Positions 1 through 13,000 of a stretch of 64,000 bases of DNA are shown here, one piece after another; the stretch's first letter is position 1, and each line of letters begins with the position of its first letter. Source of the stretch: Costus lasius (Eukaryota > Streptophyta > Magnoliopsida > Zingiberales > Costaceae); NCBI GenBank assembly GCA_027563935.2, contig CM050454.1, forward strand, positions 20,395,501-20,459,500. The letters run 5' to 3'. The notes under the pieces are model-generated. The model saw nothing but the letters and a program-made list of their open reading frames with translations, did not search any database and was not told the origin of the DNA. Both the position numbers and the translations under genes were made by a program.

Positions 1-2030
1 GTTTGGATTGGATCCATTCTCATAAGCTATCCCCAGACAAGGTACCATAGCAGATATGGGACAACTTTGGTACATGTGAGACTAGTGTATGGGCTGGTTA
101 GGTGCGGGGCACAGTAACGCAGACATACAAGTGCATTGGATGCACTGGACTGATCCACCATGAGGATAGACTTGTCTAGTCAACGAGTCAATCTCACATG
201 CAAGAGGTTTGCATTGATCCTTAGACTTGAGGTATTCATATCTAGATTTGATGATGGGTATGCTTTGATACAGTCTTACGTCTCTCCATAATTGGGAGAC
301 CAAAACGACTGACATTGGGCATGTCATAAGTCATGTAGAGACATGGATGACCAATAGTAGGATTTGCCCCTTCCTTATTGAAAGCATGATATCCACTCCG
401 GGGCGCCCCACCTTATTGGTGCATGACAGGAATGTGTGGCCACACTTATTGAGTTATGACCAATGCATTGGATTGATAAACTTGAGACTAATCCAATGGC
501 AGGATATCAGTTTAGGCAAAGGGATCTATAATGCAATGGGAATCCTCGTTGCTTGTTAGGAGTTGTTGCCATAATGACTTAAGTCCTATGACATGGGTAG
601 TAGTGATGTGTTGCTAGATACCCCCCACTACTTATGATGTTTACATCATTGCCATCGTCATATGGATCCTACGGGGTCACACGCAATAGACTCTTGACGT
701 TGCTTTAATCAGAAGCCTTAGGATCAAGTTATTGAATAACTTGGATCCATTTGGAAGATTTCATCAGCGCCAATGGGCCTGATGAGTTGGAAGAAAGTTA
801 TTGGAGCAAAACTTCAATTTTGGCAGGTTGACCCGAAATTGACCTTAATTGGTTATATTTGGATTAGGGTTGCATTGGATTAGATCCAATGGCTTAATCA
901 ACCCATGTAATGAAGTTTGGGCTAACTCATTATCCAATGAGGCCCAATAATAAGTTGTCATGAAGAGATTAGAGGCAAAAAGGGCATAATGGGGAGAAAT
1001 CTCACCCCATTGGTGCCTAGGGGCATAATGGGGTGAGGGAGGCGCCTTTGCTTCATTATGGAAGTAAAGGGCGCCTAGCCCTTCTTCCTAGGATGGAATG
1101 CATGCCTTTAAGGCATCTCTTGGGCTGATATGGTTATAGGGCAAATAAGGATAGGTTGAATGAGGTTTATGGAAAAGTCTTAGAGACTTTCTTTGCCACA
1201 AACCCCCTTCATCCTAGCCGCCCACTTGGCATGATCTTGGCCCTCCCTAAACCGCCTCTTGACCTTATAAATAAGACCCTAGCCGCCCCCTCTAAAAAGG
1301 TTAACTCCTTGAAGGCGTGAAGACACATAGAGAGGCGTGAGCAAGGGCAAAGGGTGACAACTTGAAGGTGGCGCAACTCTTCTTCCTCCTTGAAGCCGCA
1401 AGCTTTCTTCTCCTTCTTCACCTCTTGACGTAATTTGGAGAAGGGCTTGGTGGCGACATCTCTTGGAGAGAATTGGAAGCTTAGGGTGGTGACAATTTGA
1501 GAGCTTGGAGCTCTCCTTCTTCATCAAGGAGCGCAATCTTCTTCTTCCTTGGAACCGCAAGTTCTTCCTCTTCCTGTCTTCTTTGGCGCAAGGATTCTTT
1601 GTGCTTGGTGGCGTCTTCTTGCCACAAGCCCTCATCGTTCCTTGTCCATAGGCGCACCTTGGAGGTGGCGCAAGCAAAGAAGAAGAGGGAAGTCCTTGGC
1701 GGCATCTTCCCTATCCCCTCCTTGGCGCAAGTTCTCTTGAAGGTGGCGCAAGTGAGGTGAAGGCTTGATTCTCTTCTCGAGGCTAGCACCAAGCGTGGAA
1801 GGGAGCAACGATCAGGGAGTCGATGCTTGGATACTTGTAAAGGGCGAACACTTGGGCGCCTTCAACATGGCTTCGGCAACTAGACAAGCAAAAGAGGTAC
1901 ATCTCTAACACATCCTTGTGTCTTCTCTCTCACATGGATCCTTGGGACCGGAATATGTTTCGGGTGTAATGATTCTTCCGCTGCGTCCTGGGACTGCAAA
2001 ATTTTAAATTACACCTGGTATTCCCTAACA
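1..2030 (+). repeat. Left LTR of copia element A, cut by window edge
   Basis: This stretch is repeated almost unchanged at 17979-19976, which together with the primer site just after it identifies it as an LTR. It ends in CCTAACA, then one base, then a methionine-type primer-binding site. By comparison with the second copy, about 159 bp of its start lie outside the window. A TATA box sits at 1266-1273. Several open stretches in the region (for example 1279-1677 on the minus strand) are accidental: they lie in repeated LTR sequence and resemble no protein. The family resembles the LTRs of the Angela/BARE-1 copia lineage, which are also long (near 1.8 kb). Confidence 0.9.
1266..1273 (+). promoter_or_regulatory. 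TATA box of the left A LTR
   Basis: TATAAATA lies in the LTR at the place expected for a copia U3 promoter, upstream of the part joining the primer site. The 32 bp carrying it (from CCCTA at 1245 to CCCTA at 1277) are missing from the second A LTR, so only this copy keeps the core promoter. Confidence 0.65.
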
Positions 2031-2031
2031 G

Positions 2032-2043
2032 TGGTATCATAGC
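2032..2043 (+). other. Primer-binding site of A (initiator Met tRNA)
   Basis: TGGTATCATAGC follows the LTR end after a single G. It matches the standard copia primer site TGGTATCAGAGC with one change, complementary to the 3' end of plant initiator Met tRNA. It marks the start of minus-strand DNA synthesis and fixes the LTR boundary at 2030. Confidence 0.85.
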
Positions 2044-5000
2044 TACTTGCGAGAAACACAAGGTGTATGTTTGCTTGTATGAAAAGTTTTTGGAAAATTT
2101 TTCTTCTATCCATGCGCGTTTCACATAGAAAGCCTCTTTCATCCAAACTTCTTTTATCATTTTTATGGCCGAAATTTGGATTGTGTTTATGATGGATTTA
2201 AGACCAAACTGTTGGGAAACCCCGGGGACATTTTACAATTTTCAGAGTTATGGACATACATTTTTCGCAGCGGAAGAATGTCCCCGAAACAGGCCAGTCC
2301 CAAAAACCCAGTGAAGATCGCATGCAAGGGAGTCGACACGATGAGTTAGGAAATACCTTAAGAGCAATGTAGAGCGATATCGATGAAGGCGCCCAAGTGT
2401 TCGCCCTCTGCAGTCTCGCACACACGGATCTCTTGAGTTCTCTACTTCCACGCCCGGTGCTAGCCTCGGGAAGAAGATCCAAGCCTTAGGGAGATACTCT
2501 ACTTCACTTGCACCACCAAGAGAGATGAGGCGCCAAGAGAAGAAAGAAAACCGCCCAAGCCGCCAAGCCCTAGATCTCCTTGCGCCAAGAGGAAAGGAGG
2601 AAGAGGCTTGCGGTTATGGAAGATGCGCCCTTGCTCCAAGCACTCGCCCCTCTCCTTGTGTTCACGCCTTCAAGGATTGATTACCCACAAGAGGGGGCGA
2701 CTAGGGTCATATTTATAGGGCAAGAGGCGGTTAGGGTAATGGCTAGGATCATGACAAGTGTAGGGCTAGGATGAGGAGGTTTGAGATAAGGAAAGTCTCC
2801 AAGACATTTTCATAATTCTCATTCAACCTTACTTTTTGTTCCCATGCCTTTCCTTGTGCGCCAAGGCCTTGCCTTGCGCCTCAAGCAATGCCATAGAGGC
2901 ATGCATTCCATCCTAGGAAGTGAGGGGGAGGCGCCCTTTACTTCCATAATGAAGCAAAGGCGCCAACATGACCCCATTATGCCCCTAGGCGCCTAATGGT
3001 TCATGTTTCTCCCCATTATACCCTTTTAGCCTCTCATCTCTTCATGAGAACTTGTTATTGGGCCTCATTGGATAATGAGCTAGCCCAAACATCATTGCAT
3101 AGGTTGATTAAGCACTTGGATCCAATCCAATGCAACCCTAATCCAAATGTGACCAACCATGGTCAAATACGGGTCAACCTGCCAAAAATGAAGTTTGGCT
3201 CCAATAACATTCTTCCATCTCATCAGGCCCATTGGCGCTGATGAAATCTCCCAATTAGATCCGAGTTATCCAATAACTCGATCATAAGGCTTCCCGATCA
3301 ATACGAGAACTCAAGTATCAAGGTGTGTGACCCTGTAGGTTCTTCTGACGCTGGTAGTGCTAACCAGAGGTCATCACAAGCAGTGAGTGGCACCTAGCAG
3401 TGCATCGCTACTACCCAGGTCATTGGAATGGATATCGACATCGACATCCCCATCATCGCAACTAGGTACAGATGCATTATAGTCTCTTTGCCGAACTGAT
3501 ATCCGATTGGACAAGTGTGTCACCACTTGTTTTCATCCAATCACATGGCTATGACTAAAACAGGTTCTCACCTGGGTATGGCCATACACTCTCAGTCATA
3601 GAACCATAAAGAAGCTCCATGGATATCATACTTCCTTAGGGAAGGGGCAAATCCTATGTCTGTCCATTGATCTTCTCATATGGGTCGTGACATGCTCAAT
3701 AACAACCGTTATGACCTCCCAGCTATGGCAAGGTGTTAGGTTGTATCAAAGCAAGTCCCTAATCATATAGAATGATCAATGACCTCAAGTCAAGGGATCA
3801 ATGCATCTCCTGTCACTTATGAGGATAACTCATGACACCAAGTCATAGCCTCATAGCGGGTCTATCCAGTATATCCCCAATGATATACCCATGTGTCTGC
3901 GTTAGCACCACGTGCCTAACCAGCCCACATACCAGTCTCACAAGTACCATAGCTGTCCCATATCCACTAAGGTACATCGACTGGGGATTATAATTCGAGC
4001 ACAGATCCAATCTGTCTCCAGGGACATTATCATGTAAGTATACAATCGCAGGTGTAGTCAAACAATGATAATGACAATGCCAGAATGATATATAAATATC
4101 AGTGTCAAGTAGTACATAAGTTGACCAAAACTAGGTCCTAGGGCATATACACCAACAAGGCGCACGTAGTTTTGTTAAGTAGGACGGGCATTGTGTCTTC
4201 GGACTGGCCGGGTCTCTTGATCTGACAAAATTGCCAGCCGATAGGGTCCATGAAATCATCATGAAACTTGATCCCAATTTTAGCATAAATTTGATTGAGA
4301 GAGTGCTTTGGATGATGTTGAAACATAAGGTGCTAAAATTTGATTTTTCCGGATTTTCAAATTTTACATGCGCCACTTGATTGGGTTGATATGGTCATAG
4401 CGAATGCCCTCCTGTGTTGTGATGTGGAAGCATGTTTCCACTTGTGATGAATGCTTGTAAAATCTCTTTCCACCTGCGTGTGGTTCTCTCCCTATCTTGT
4501 TGTAAAGATTTTTTTTCATCTTGTTTAGAATAGATGTAGAATTATATGATAGGTTAAGGCTTCATCTTGACAACAAGGAGTCTTCTTCCATCGAAAAGAG
4601 TGTGGTGCCAGCTTTGGAAGCATGGTGATGGACTTGCGGCTGAAGGAAGGACACTTGCTTTCGGCTTCTGGCATGGGCTGATTTGCTTCAGGGACTCGCA
4701 ACCCTTGCATGCACGATAACATGTCACATGGCTCGTGACAAGTTATGTGTATGAAAAGGGCTATGACCATATCGACCAAACTAGCATGCCTGTGATGGTT
4801 TATTATTTTGTCCATAGCATGCCTGTGATGTTTTTCCTTTCCTGCCATAACCATAGGAAAATTGCATGCTAGAAAAGAATAAGATCATCGTGTAAAACTC
4901 TCAATACAATATCAAGTCAATAGCCTTCTAACGCGTAGCCCTCATCAAGCTATTGATCAGTGGTGTTGTGAACTGTTTTCCACCCGCGTGGGGCACACCC

Positions 5001-5479
5001 ACTTATCTTTAGAAAATGTGAGGTGACAATGATTTCCCCAGTCCAGTTTTAACCTAGGCGTGCCTTCGCAAGGAATTCGTTGGCCCTGGGCATAACGGTT
5101 AGGACCAGACTTGACTAGTTTTTCATATGACACTGACATGATGAATCACTAGAGGCAGCTGTTGAGAGGATAGGGTTCTGTGTTGTATCCAGCCCTCGCT
5201 GGACACAGGGCGCCTAGTCTGTCTTAACTAAGAGGAATTGTGCACGGCACAATTGGCTGGCATGCCTACCTAAGGAAGCATGAGAAACTCTGTGCATCCC
5301 AACTCACCCTCGTGAGTCGCGGAGACCTCATGTGAAATTAGGATCCTACTCACTTATTTCTATGTTGAGTTTGAGAGTTCTCAACTTGTTCTTGGAAATA
5401 GTGGGAGCATAGCATTTAAGTTAAAGTCCTTGTTAAATGCTTTATCATAGTACTTATTTTACTTATTTGCTTATTGTAG
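2044..5479 (+). other. 5' leader of A, split by a solo LTR
   Basis: Untranslated leader between primer site and gag, in two pieces (2044-2209 and 4158-5479) around the solo LTR at 2210-4157. The second piece resembles the leader of N on the opposite strand (near 14080-14220 and 15040-15140), including the CACGTAGTTTTGT and CGGGCATTGTGTCTTCGGAC blocks, so A and N share leader ancestry. No convincing coding sequence is present. Confidence 0.7.
2210..4157 (-). mobile_element. Solo LTR of the N/U copia family
   Basis: A 1948-bp LTR read on the minus strand, starting TGTTGGTGTATATGCCCTAG at its right end and finishing TTTCCCAACA at its left. It closely matches the N LTRs (8163-10050 and 15337-17224) along its length but has no internal region attached, so it looks like a solo LTR left by LTR-LTR recombination. 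A TATA-like motif lies near 2703-2718. The uninterrupted A leader at 20140-20170 shows the empty site. No clean 5-bp target duplication is visible (left flank CAAAC, right flank AGGCG), so the flank has mutated or recombination joined different copies. Confidence 0.85.
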
Positions 5480-6043
5480 ATGGCATCTCGTGATCTAAGA
5501 TTGAAACTTTATAAAAACAAACTGGATGGGACAAATTGGACAAAATGGTTCAAGATTTTGTCCAAGATACTGGAACAAGAGAATAAGGTGCATCTTCTTA
5601 AAAGACCTTCATCCCAGCCCAGTGTGTATTTCACTACTGAGTGGGAGTGGAATATCTATCTTGAACATTGTGAAGATAACGAACAGTACACTGCTCTTGT
5701 CTTAGAGTGCATGACCCCAGAAGTCAAGGTTGAGTGTGATGAGATGGGGATTTATGATCTTATCATACATCTCAAAGGTCTCTTCACACCATGCTCTATA
5801 GACAATGATCAGGAGAGTTCTGTTGGATCTTTAGAGTGTATGCCTAAATCTGAGAATGACCATGGTTCTGTATCTTCGAAGCTAATACTTCAGAAGACTG
5901 GGAATGCATGGGTATTTCGAAGAGGATTAATGGCCAAGAAGAGCATGACAAAGAAGAAGGGATGTAATCCATCCGCTTCAGGTATTGTGTTACCGAGGTC
6001 TTTTGTCTACTTCTTATTCATGGGTACTGGGTACCGTATATGA
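5480..6043 (+). pseudogene. gag remnant of copia element A
   Basis: Encodes 187 residues beginning MASRDLRLKLYKNKLDGTN, the typical opening of a copia gag (Lys-Leu-(Asp/Asn)-Gly-(Thr/Ser)-Asn followed by W-x-x-W). It continues with the CLM/LMT-type helical region (residues about 55-100) and then loses similarity: no CCHC zinc knuckle follows before the stop. It lies directly after the leader, in line with the pol remnants downstream. It is broken and probably makes no functional capsid protein. Assignment rests on the opening motif, position and strand. Confidence 0.75.
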
Positions 6044-8157
6044 GGCTCACATATGTTTTACATGTGCAGGAGCTCAAAAGAAGTAGGACGATGAGACTTG
6101 ATGGGATCGACTCTCGGGTCAAGGACGGAGAATTGGATGCTGCTATTGATATCATCTCACTGCCTTGAAGACTTTATCTAGAACTTTGCTATTATGTATC
6201 AGCTTATGTATTAGAACATCATTCCTTTTGGAAAGGATTTCAGTTTAAAATAATATATGATATTTTTCTTTATAACTGAGATGTTCTATTGAAGTGATAC
6301 AGTTGATAATAGTTTGTGGCTCTATATGTAACACAATATCAGATCCATTGATTCAATTAACATCCTCTTATGGCATTGTCTCTTGAACCATAGAACAATG
6401 GTCACATCCAAAGGTCCATGGACTGTTGGGATCATTATCCTTTCAGGATTATGATACATGTAAGCCTTGTTCAAAGGAGCAAAATTACAGATGCTGCCTT
6501 CACCATAAAGGGTGGAAGGGTAAGTAGCTTGTTGGATCTATTACACAGCAATGTGTGTGAATCCATATAAACAAGCACGAAGAGGTGTTATATGCTTCAT
6601 CAGGTGTGGGTATGCCTTATCCAACCTAAGAACTTTGGAGAAATCCAAGAAGTTCACAAATGAAATATTGAGTCAAATTGGAGGATCTATTAAAGCACTT
6701 TGATTGGATCAAGGTGATTAGTGGAAAATTTGATGACTATCCTAAGGAGTGTGAGGATTATCTCACAGCTTACTTGGAACACCACTGTGTGGTGATTTTC
6801 AAAGAAAGAAAGAGGAACACATTGGATGTGGTTCCATCTTTGAATAATCATGCAAATATACTACTATGATGCCATGCAAACAGATGCACAGCCACTCCAT
6901 AAGAAAGTGTCTAAATTAGCTTTTGAGTTGCGAACTGCAAATATCCCATTTCTTCAATGGAATTGGGAATGTAATGTGCAGTGATTCAAAAGTATGTGTT
7001 TGTAGTGCACTGTAGAGTGCTAATTCTATCCCAAAGAGAACAAAATATTTGTTGCTCAAACTGCTGTCTCTCTTGAGAAAGTATTTCTTTTAAAAGAAGC
7101 TAGTGGGAATAGATTTGATTGGGACAAGGTCCAGAATCAACCACAATATAATTAGACACAAATGGAGAGCAAAACCTCACATACAGGTTGAAAGTCAACC
7201 TGAGGTTCAAGTAACACAGGAACCACATAAGTCTGGATTGATTCGATATGCTGGTCATGACGAATTTTTCATCAAGGATGAACCTAAGACTTATGAGGAA
7301 ATGGAAGAGGTCAGTGGACCAGATTCCAAGAAATGGCTAAGGGCCATGAGAACCCAAAATGGACTCCATGTCTACTGATCAAGTCTGGGACTTGGATGAG
7401 CCGCCAAAGGGGTTATACCCACAGGCTGTAAATAAATCTTCTAGGAAGATAGACATGGAAGGTAATATTGTTACCTTAAGGGCAAGCTGGTGAACATAAA
7501 TTTCAGGCAAATCCACTGGGTGGATAATGATGAAATTTGTCACCAATAGCTGAGTTTTAAGTCCATTAGGAATCTGCTTGTTATAATTGCATAATCAGTT
7601 ATGGCGTGTTGTTATGAAAACTGCCTTTCTTGCATGGACGTCTGAAAAGATATCTATAAGGAAATAGCCAGAAGGTTTTCATATCAAGGCCATAAAGATA
7701 TGCATGGTGTTATGCAAGCATGTTTAAAAGAGCCTGTGTTTACAAGAAGATCAGTGGGAGCACCATAATAGTTCTTGTTCTAGAAAATTGATGATATTCT
7801 CCTCGCATGGAATGACATCTCAACTCTTCACATGGTGAAGACAAGGCTTGAGAAGTATTTTGAGAAGAATGATATAGGGAGTGATGCCTACATCCTAGGC
7901 ATGAGGATCTATAGATAGAGATCCAAGAAAGTCATTGCCCTTTAGTCAATCTATGTTCATCCAAGAGTTTCTGGAAAGGTTTATATTGGATGATTCCAAA
8001 TATTGATACCTTCCAGAGAGATATGGTCTGACTCTCATGAGGATGTTGTGTCCTATGACATAGCTGGAGAGTAATAACATGGGTCTGAAATCCTGATACA
8101 TGGTGTATAGGATGGATCATGTTTTGAGTAATATACACAAGACCATTTGTGGCAAAT
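6044..8157 (+). pseudogene. Decayed pol (integrase, RT) of copia element A
   Basis: No long frame survives, but ordered fragments are recognisable. Near 6640-6700 there is integrase text of the FEKFKEF...IKAL type. Near 7030-7090 lies the VFVA...FLEKEFLLKEASG linker. At 7180-7378 the linker before RT survives, including DEPKTYEEM, VSGPDS and KWLRAM. Weak RT remnants follow to 7920, including a corrupted DDI motif near 7785. The order matches copia pol (INT before RT). The N insertion at 8163 interrupts it, and the RNase H end resumes at 17230. Confidence 0.7.
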
Positions 8158-8162
8158 GCTTG
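8158..8162. repeat. Target-site duplication of N, left copy
   Basis: GCTTG lies immediately before TGTTGGG at the left end of N and is repeated at 17225-17229 just after the right end. Removing N and one copy joins A pol to A RNase H. Five bp is the usual copia duplication length. Confidence 0.9.
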
Positions 8163-10050
8163 TGTTGGGAAACACCGGGGACATTTTACAAATTTATCAG
8201 AGACACATACATACATTGCACAGCGGAAGAATGTCCCCGAAACAGGCCGGTCCCAAAAACCAGTGAAGATCGCATGCAAGGGAGTCGACACGATGAGTTA
8301 GAAAATACCTCAGAGCAAGATGAGATCGATGTCGTGATAGGCGCCCAAGCGTGCGCCCTCTGCAGTCTCACACACACGGATTCCTCGAGTCCTCTTCTTC
8401 CACGCCCGGTGCTAGCCTCAGGAAGAAGATCCAAGCCTTAGGGAGATGCTCTAACCACCTTGCGCCACCAAGAGAGAAAGATGCGCCAAGTGGTAAGGAA
8501 GGAGAAGCTTGCGGCCACTTGATGGAAGAGGAAGAGATTGCGCCTTTGCTCCTTGCTCTCGCCCCCTTCTTATGTTCACGCCTCCAAGGATGAATCATCA
8601 TAAGAGAGGGCGGCTAGGGTCACATATATATAGGGCAAGAGGCGATTAGGGCAAGGGCTAGGATCATGACAAGTGTAGGGCTAGGATGAGGAGGTTTGAT
8701 GTAAGGAAAGTCTCCAAGACTTTACCATAAACTTCATTCAACCTTTCCATAATTGCCCAAGTACCATATCAGCCCAAGACATGCCTTAAAGGCATTCATA
8801 CCATCAAGGGAGAAGGGCTAGGCGCAAATTGCTTCCTTAATGAAGCAATTTTGCCACCCTAACCCCATTATGCCCCTTAGGCGCCAATGGGGTTGGGTTT
8901 CTCCCCATTATACCCTTTTAGCCTCTCTTCTCTTCATGAGAGCTTGTTATTGGGCTTCATTGGATAATGAACTAGCCCAAACTTCATCCTATGGGTTGAT
9001 TAAGCATTTGGATCCAATCCAATGCAACCCTAATCCAAGTGTGACCAACCATGGTCAAATACGGGTCAACCTGCCAAAAATGAAGTTTGGCTCCAATAAC
9101 ATTCTTCCATCTCATCAGGCCCATTGGCGCTGATGAAATCTCCCAATTAGATTCGAGTTATCCAATAACTCGATCATAAGGCTTCCCGATCAATACGAGA
9201 ACTCAAGTATCAAGGTGTGCGACCCTGTAGGTTCTTCTGACGCTGGCAGTGCTGACCAAAGGTCACCACAAGCAGTGAGTGGCACCTAGCAGTGCATCGC
9301 TGCTACCCAGGTCATTGGAATGGATATCGACATCGACATCCCCATCATCGCAACTAGGTACAGATGCATTACAGTCTCTTTGCCGGACTGATATCCGATT
9401 GGACAAGTGTGTCACCACTTGTTTTTCACCCAATCACATGGCTATGACTAAAACAGGTTCTTACCTGGGTATGGCCATACACTCTCAGTCATAGAACCAT
9501 AAAGGAGCTCCATGGATATCATGCTTCCTTAGGGAAGGGGCAAATCCTATGTCTGTCCATTGATCTTCTCATATGGGTCGTGACATGCTCAATAACAACC
9601 GTTATGACCTCCCAGCTACGGCAAGGTGTTGGGTTGTATCAAAGCAAGTCCCTAACCATATAGAATGATCAATGACCTCAAGTCAAGGGATCAATGCATC
9701 TCCTGTCACTTATGAGGATAACTCATGACACCAAGTCATAGCCTCATAGCGGGTCTATCCAGTATATCCCCAATGATATACCCATGTGTCTGCGTTAGCA
9801 CCACGTGCCTAACCAGCCCACATACCAGTCTCACAAGTACCATAGCTGTCCCATATCCACTAAGGTACATCGACTGGGGATTATAATTCGAGCACAGATC
9901 CAATCTGTCTCCAGGGATATTATCATGTAAGTACACAATCGCAGGTGTAGTCAAACAATGATAACGACAATGCCAGAATGATATATAAATATCAGTGTTA
10001 AGTAGTACATAAGTTGACCAAAACTAGGTCCTAGGGCATATACACTAACA
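8163..10050 (-). repeat. 3' LTR of N
   Basis: Same length as the 5' LTR (1888 bp). It keeps proper termini, TGTTAGTG at the minus-strand start (10050) and CCCAACA at the end (8163). It borders the polypurine tract on its right and the target duplication on its left. Short open frames inside it are accidental. Confidence 0.95.
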
Positions 10051-10060
10051 ATCTCCCACT
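10051..10060 (-). other. Polypurine tract of N
   Basis: On the minus strand, AGTGGGAGAT directly precedes the 3' LTR start TGTTAG. This is the plus-strand primer. The same AAGTGGGAGAT sequence precedes the A LTR at 17809-17819, and this form is known from BARE-1-type elements. Confidence 0.85.
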
Positions 10061-10071
10061 TGCACTAAGAC

Positions 10072-13000
10072 CTAGAAGTTGAGGAATCTCAACCCCATAT
10101 CTCTAGCGTGACCATCATGCTTCTGCTGCGCCAAAGCCTTGGTCAATGGGTCTGCCAGATTGTTTTCTGTGTCTACTCTACTAATCTTGACATCACCTCT
10201 ATCAATGATCTCTCTGATCAGGTGAAATCTTCTGAGTATGTGTTTGGATCTTTGATGAGACCGTGGTTCCTTGGCTTGTGCAATTGCTCCATTGTTGTCA
10301 CAGTAGAGTTCAATGGGATCCATTGCACTAGGTACCACTTGAAGATCACATAAGAACTTCCTTATCCAAACAGCTTCCTTGGCTGCCTCAGAAGCAGCCA
10401 CATACTCAGCTTCGGTTGTAGAATCTGCTATGGTGGATTGCTTGAAGCTCTTCCAACATACAGCGCCTCCATTTATCTTGAACACATAGCCGGCCTGCGA
10501 TCTAAAGTCATCAGGGTCAGACTGGAATGATGCATCAGTATAGCCCTGCATACTGAGCTCTTCCTGTCCCCCATAGACCAAGAACAAATCCTTAGTTCTC
10601 CTCAGATACTTTAGGATGTTCTTTACAGCCACCCAGTGCTGCAGACTTGGATTGGATTGGTATTGGCTGGTTATGCTTACAGCATATGCCACGTCTGGTC
10701 TAGTACACAACATTGCATACATGATCGATCCTACTGCTGAAGCATAAGGAATTCGACTCATGTCATCCCTCTCAGCCTGTGTTGTAGGACACTGGCTCTT
10801 TGAGAGAGTAAGGCCATGTCTTACTGGAAGGTATCCTTTCTTGGATTGCTCCAAGTTAAACCTCTCCAGGACCTTATCAATGTAGGTACTCTGACTAAGG
10901 GCCAGGAGCCTCTTGGATCTATCTCGGTAAATCCTCACGCCTAGAATATAGGCGGCCTCCCCTAAGTCTTTCATCTCAAAACACTTCCCCAACCATGTCT
11001 TCACAGCTTGAAGACTAGGGATGTCGTTTCCGATGAGCAGTATGTCATCGACATACAAGACCAGAAAAATCACCAAGCTCCCAGTGAATTTTCTATATAC
11101 ACAGGCGTCATCTTCGCTTTTGATAAAGCCATAATTTCTCACAGCTTCATCAAATCGAAGATTCCAACTTCGAGATGCTTGCTTTAATCCATAAATGGAT
11201 CTCTTTAGCCTGCAGACCTTACTAGCCTCTGCAGGATGGATGAAGCCATCAGGTTGTGTCATGTACACATCCTCAGTCAGCTTCCCGTTAAGGAACGCTT
11301 TCTTCACATCCATCTGCCATATCTCATAGTCATGATATGCAGCTATAGCAAGCAGAATCCGAATGGACTTGATCATGGCAACTGGCGAGAAGGTTTCATC
11401 ATAGTCCACCCCGTGGACTTGTTTAAATCCTTTAGCCACTAGTCTACCCTTATAGGTAACTATATTGCCATCCATGTCTGTCTTCTTCTTGAAGACCCAT
11501 TTACACCCTATGGGTTTTACCCCATCAGGCAGCTCAACCAAATCCCAGACTTGGTTAGCCGACATGGAGTCCATCTCGGATCGCATGGCGTCAAGCCATC
11601 TCTCGGAGTCCGGTCCACTGACCGCCTCATCATAGGTTCTGGGTTCATCCTCAATGATGAAAATTCCATCGTGTTGGGTCGGCAGCGACCCGTACCTCTC
11701 AGGTGCACGACGAATCCTCCCAGACCTACGTGGGACCTGTGTCTGAGCCTCAGGTTGTATAACAACCGGTGCAGGTGGCTCAGATTCCATCTCTTTGTCT
11801 TGTGGTTGCACTTGGACCTCATCCAAGTCAAACTCCCTCCCACTAACTTCTTTCATAAGAAATTCTTTCTCTAGAAAGACAGCACCCCGAGCAACAAAAA
11901 CTTTGTTGTCGGTTGGGACATAGAAGTAGTATCCTTTAGTTTCCTTAGGATACCCCACAAATACACACTTATCAGATCTAGGTTCTAGCTTGCTAGAATC
12001 CTGACGTTTGACATAAGCCTCACATCCCCAGATCCTGATAAACGTGAGATTAGGGCGTCTCCCACTCCATACCTCGTATGGTATTTTGGAGACACTCTTA
12101 GATGGAACATTATTCAGTATCAGAGAAGCTGTCTCTAGTGCATGCCCCCAGAATGAGGGAGGTAGAGTTGCATGACTCATCATAGATCGAACCATATCCA
12201 ATAAAGTTCGATTTCTCCTTTCAGACACACCATTCCATTGAGGTGTTCCAGGAGGAGTGAGTTGGGATATGATCCCAGACTCTCTCAGATAGTCAAAGAA
12301 CTCTCCACTCAGGTATTCTCTACCTCGATCTGATCGAAGGGCTTTAATGGATCTTCCAAGCTGGTTCTCTACTTCATTCTTGAACTCCTTGAATTTCTCA
12401 AAGGACTCAAATTTATGTCTCATTAAGTAGACATATCCATACCTACTGAAGTCATCAGTGAAGGTGATGAAGTAGTTGTACCCTCCTCTGGCTTGTTTAT
12501 TGAAAGGCCCACACACATCAGTATGTATGAGATCCAATAAACCTCCTGCCCTCTCACCAATCTTGGTGAAGGGTGCCTTTGTCATTTTCCCTAATAAACA
12601 AGGTTCACAAGTATCAAATTCCTCCAAGGAACTTGAATCTAACAATCCATTTGCATGGAGTTGTTGGATGCGATTCTTGTTTATATGGGCTAATCGACAG
12701 TGCCATAGGAAAGCACCAACTGAACCACTCAGTTTGGTCCTTTTATTACTTATGTTACAGATAGAACTTTCCATATCCAAGATATATAGACCATTGCACA
12801 AAGTACCCTTCCCATAGAACATATTTGCAAATGAAAAAGAACAAGAGTTCTTATTTATTTCAAATTTAAATCCCTTCTTTGCTAAGCAAGGAATGGATAC
12901 AATGTTCTTAGTAAGTGAAGGTACACAAAAGCAATTATCTAGTTCTAATTGAAGTCCAGAAGGCAAGGAGAGAGTCAAAACGCCTACAGTAACAGCAGCA

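Noticed and set aside
1279..1792. Open frames in the A LTR, and similar ones at 8351-8593, 15525-15767 and 19225-19774
   Set aside because: They lie in LTRs, overlap in several frames and recur only because the LTR is repeated.
2205..4162. Target duplication around the solo LTR
   Set aside because: Left CAAAC and right AGGCG do not match, and the empty site at 20140-20170 does not reveal a clear 5-bp duplication.
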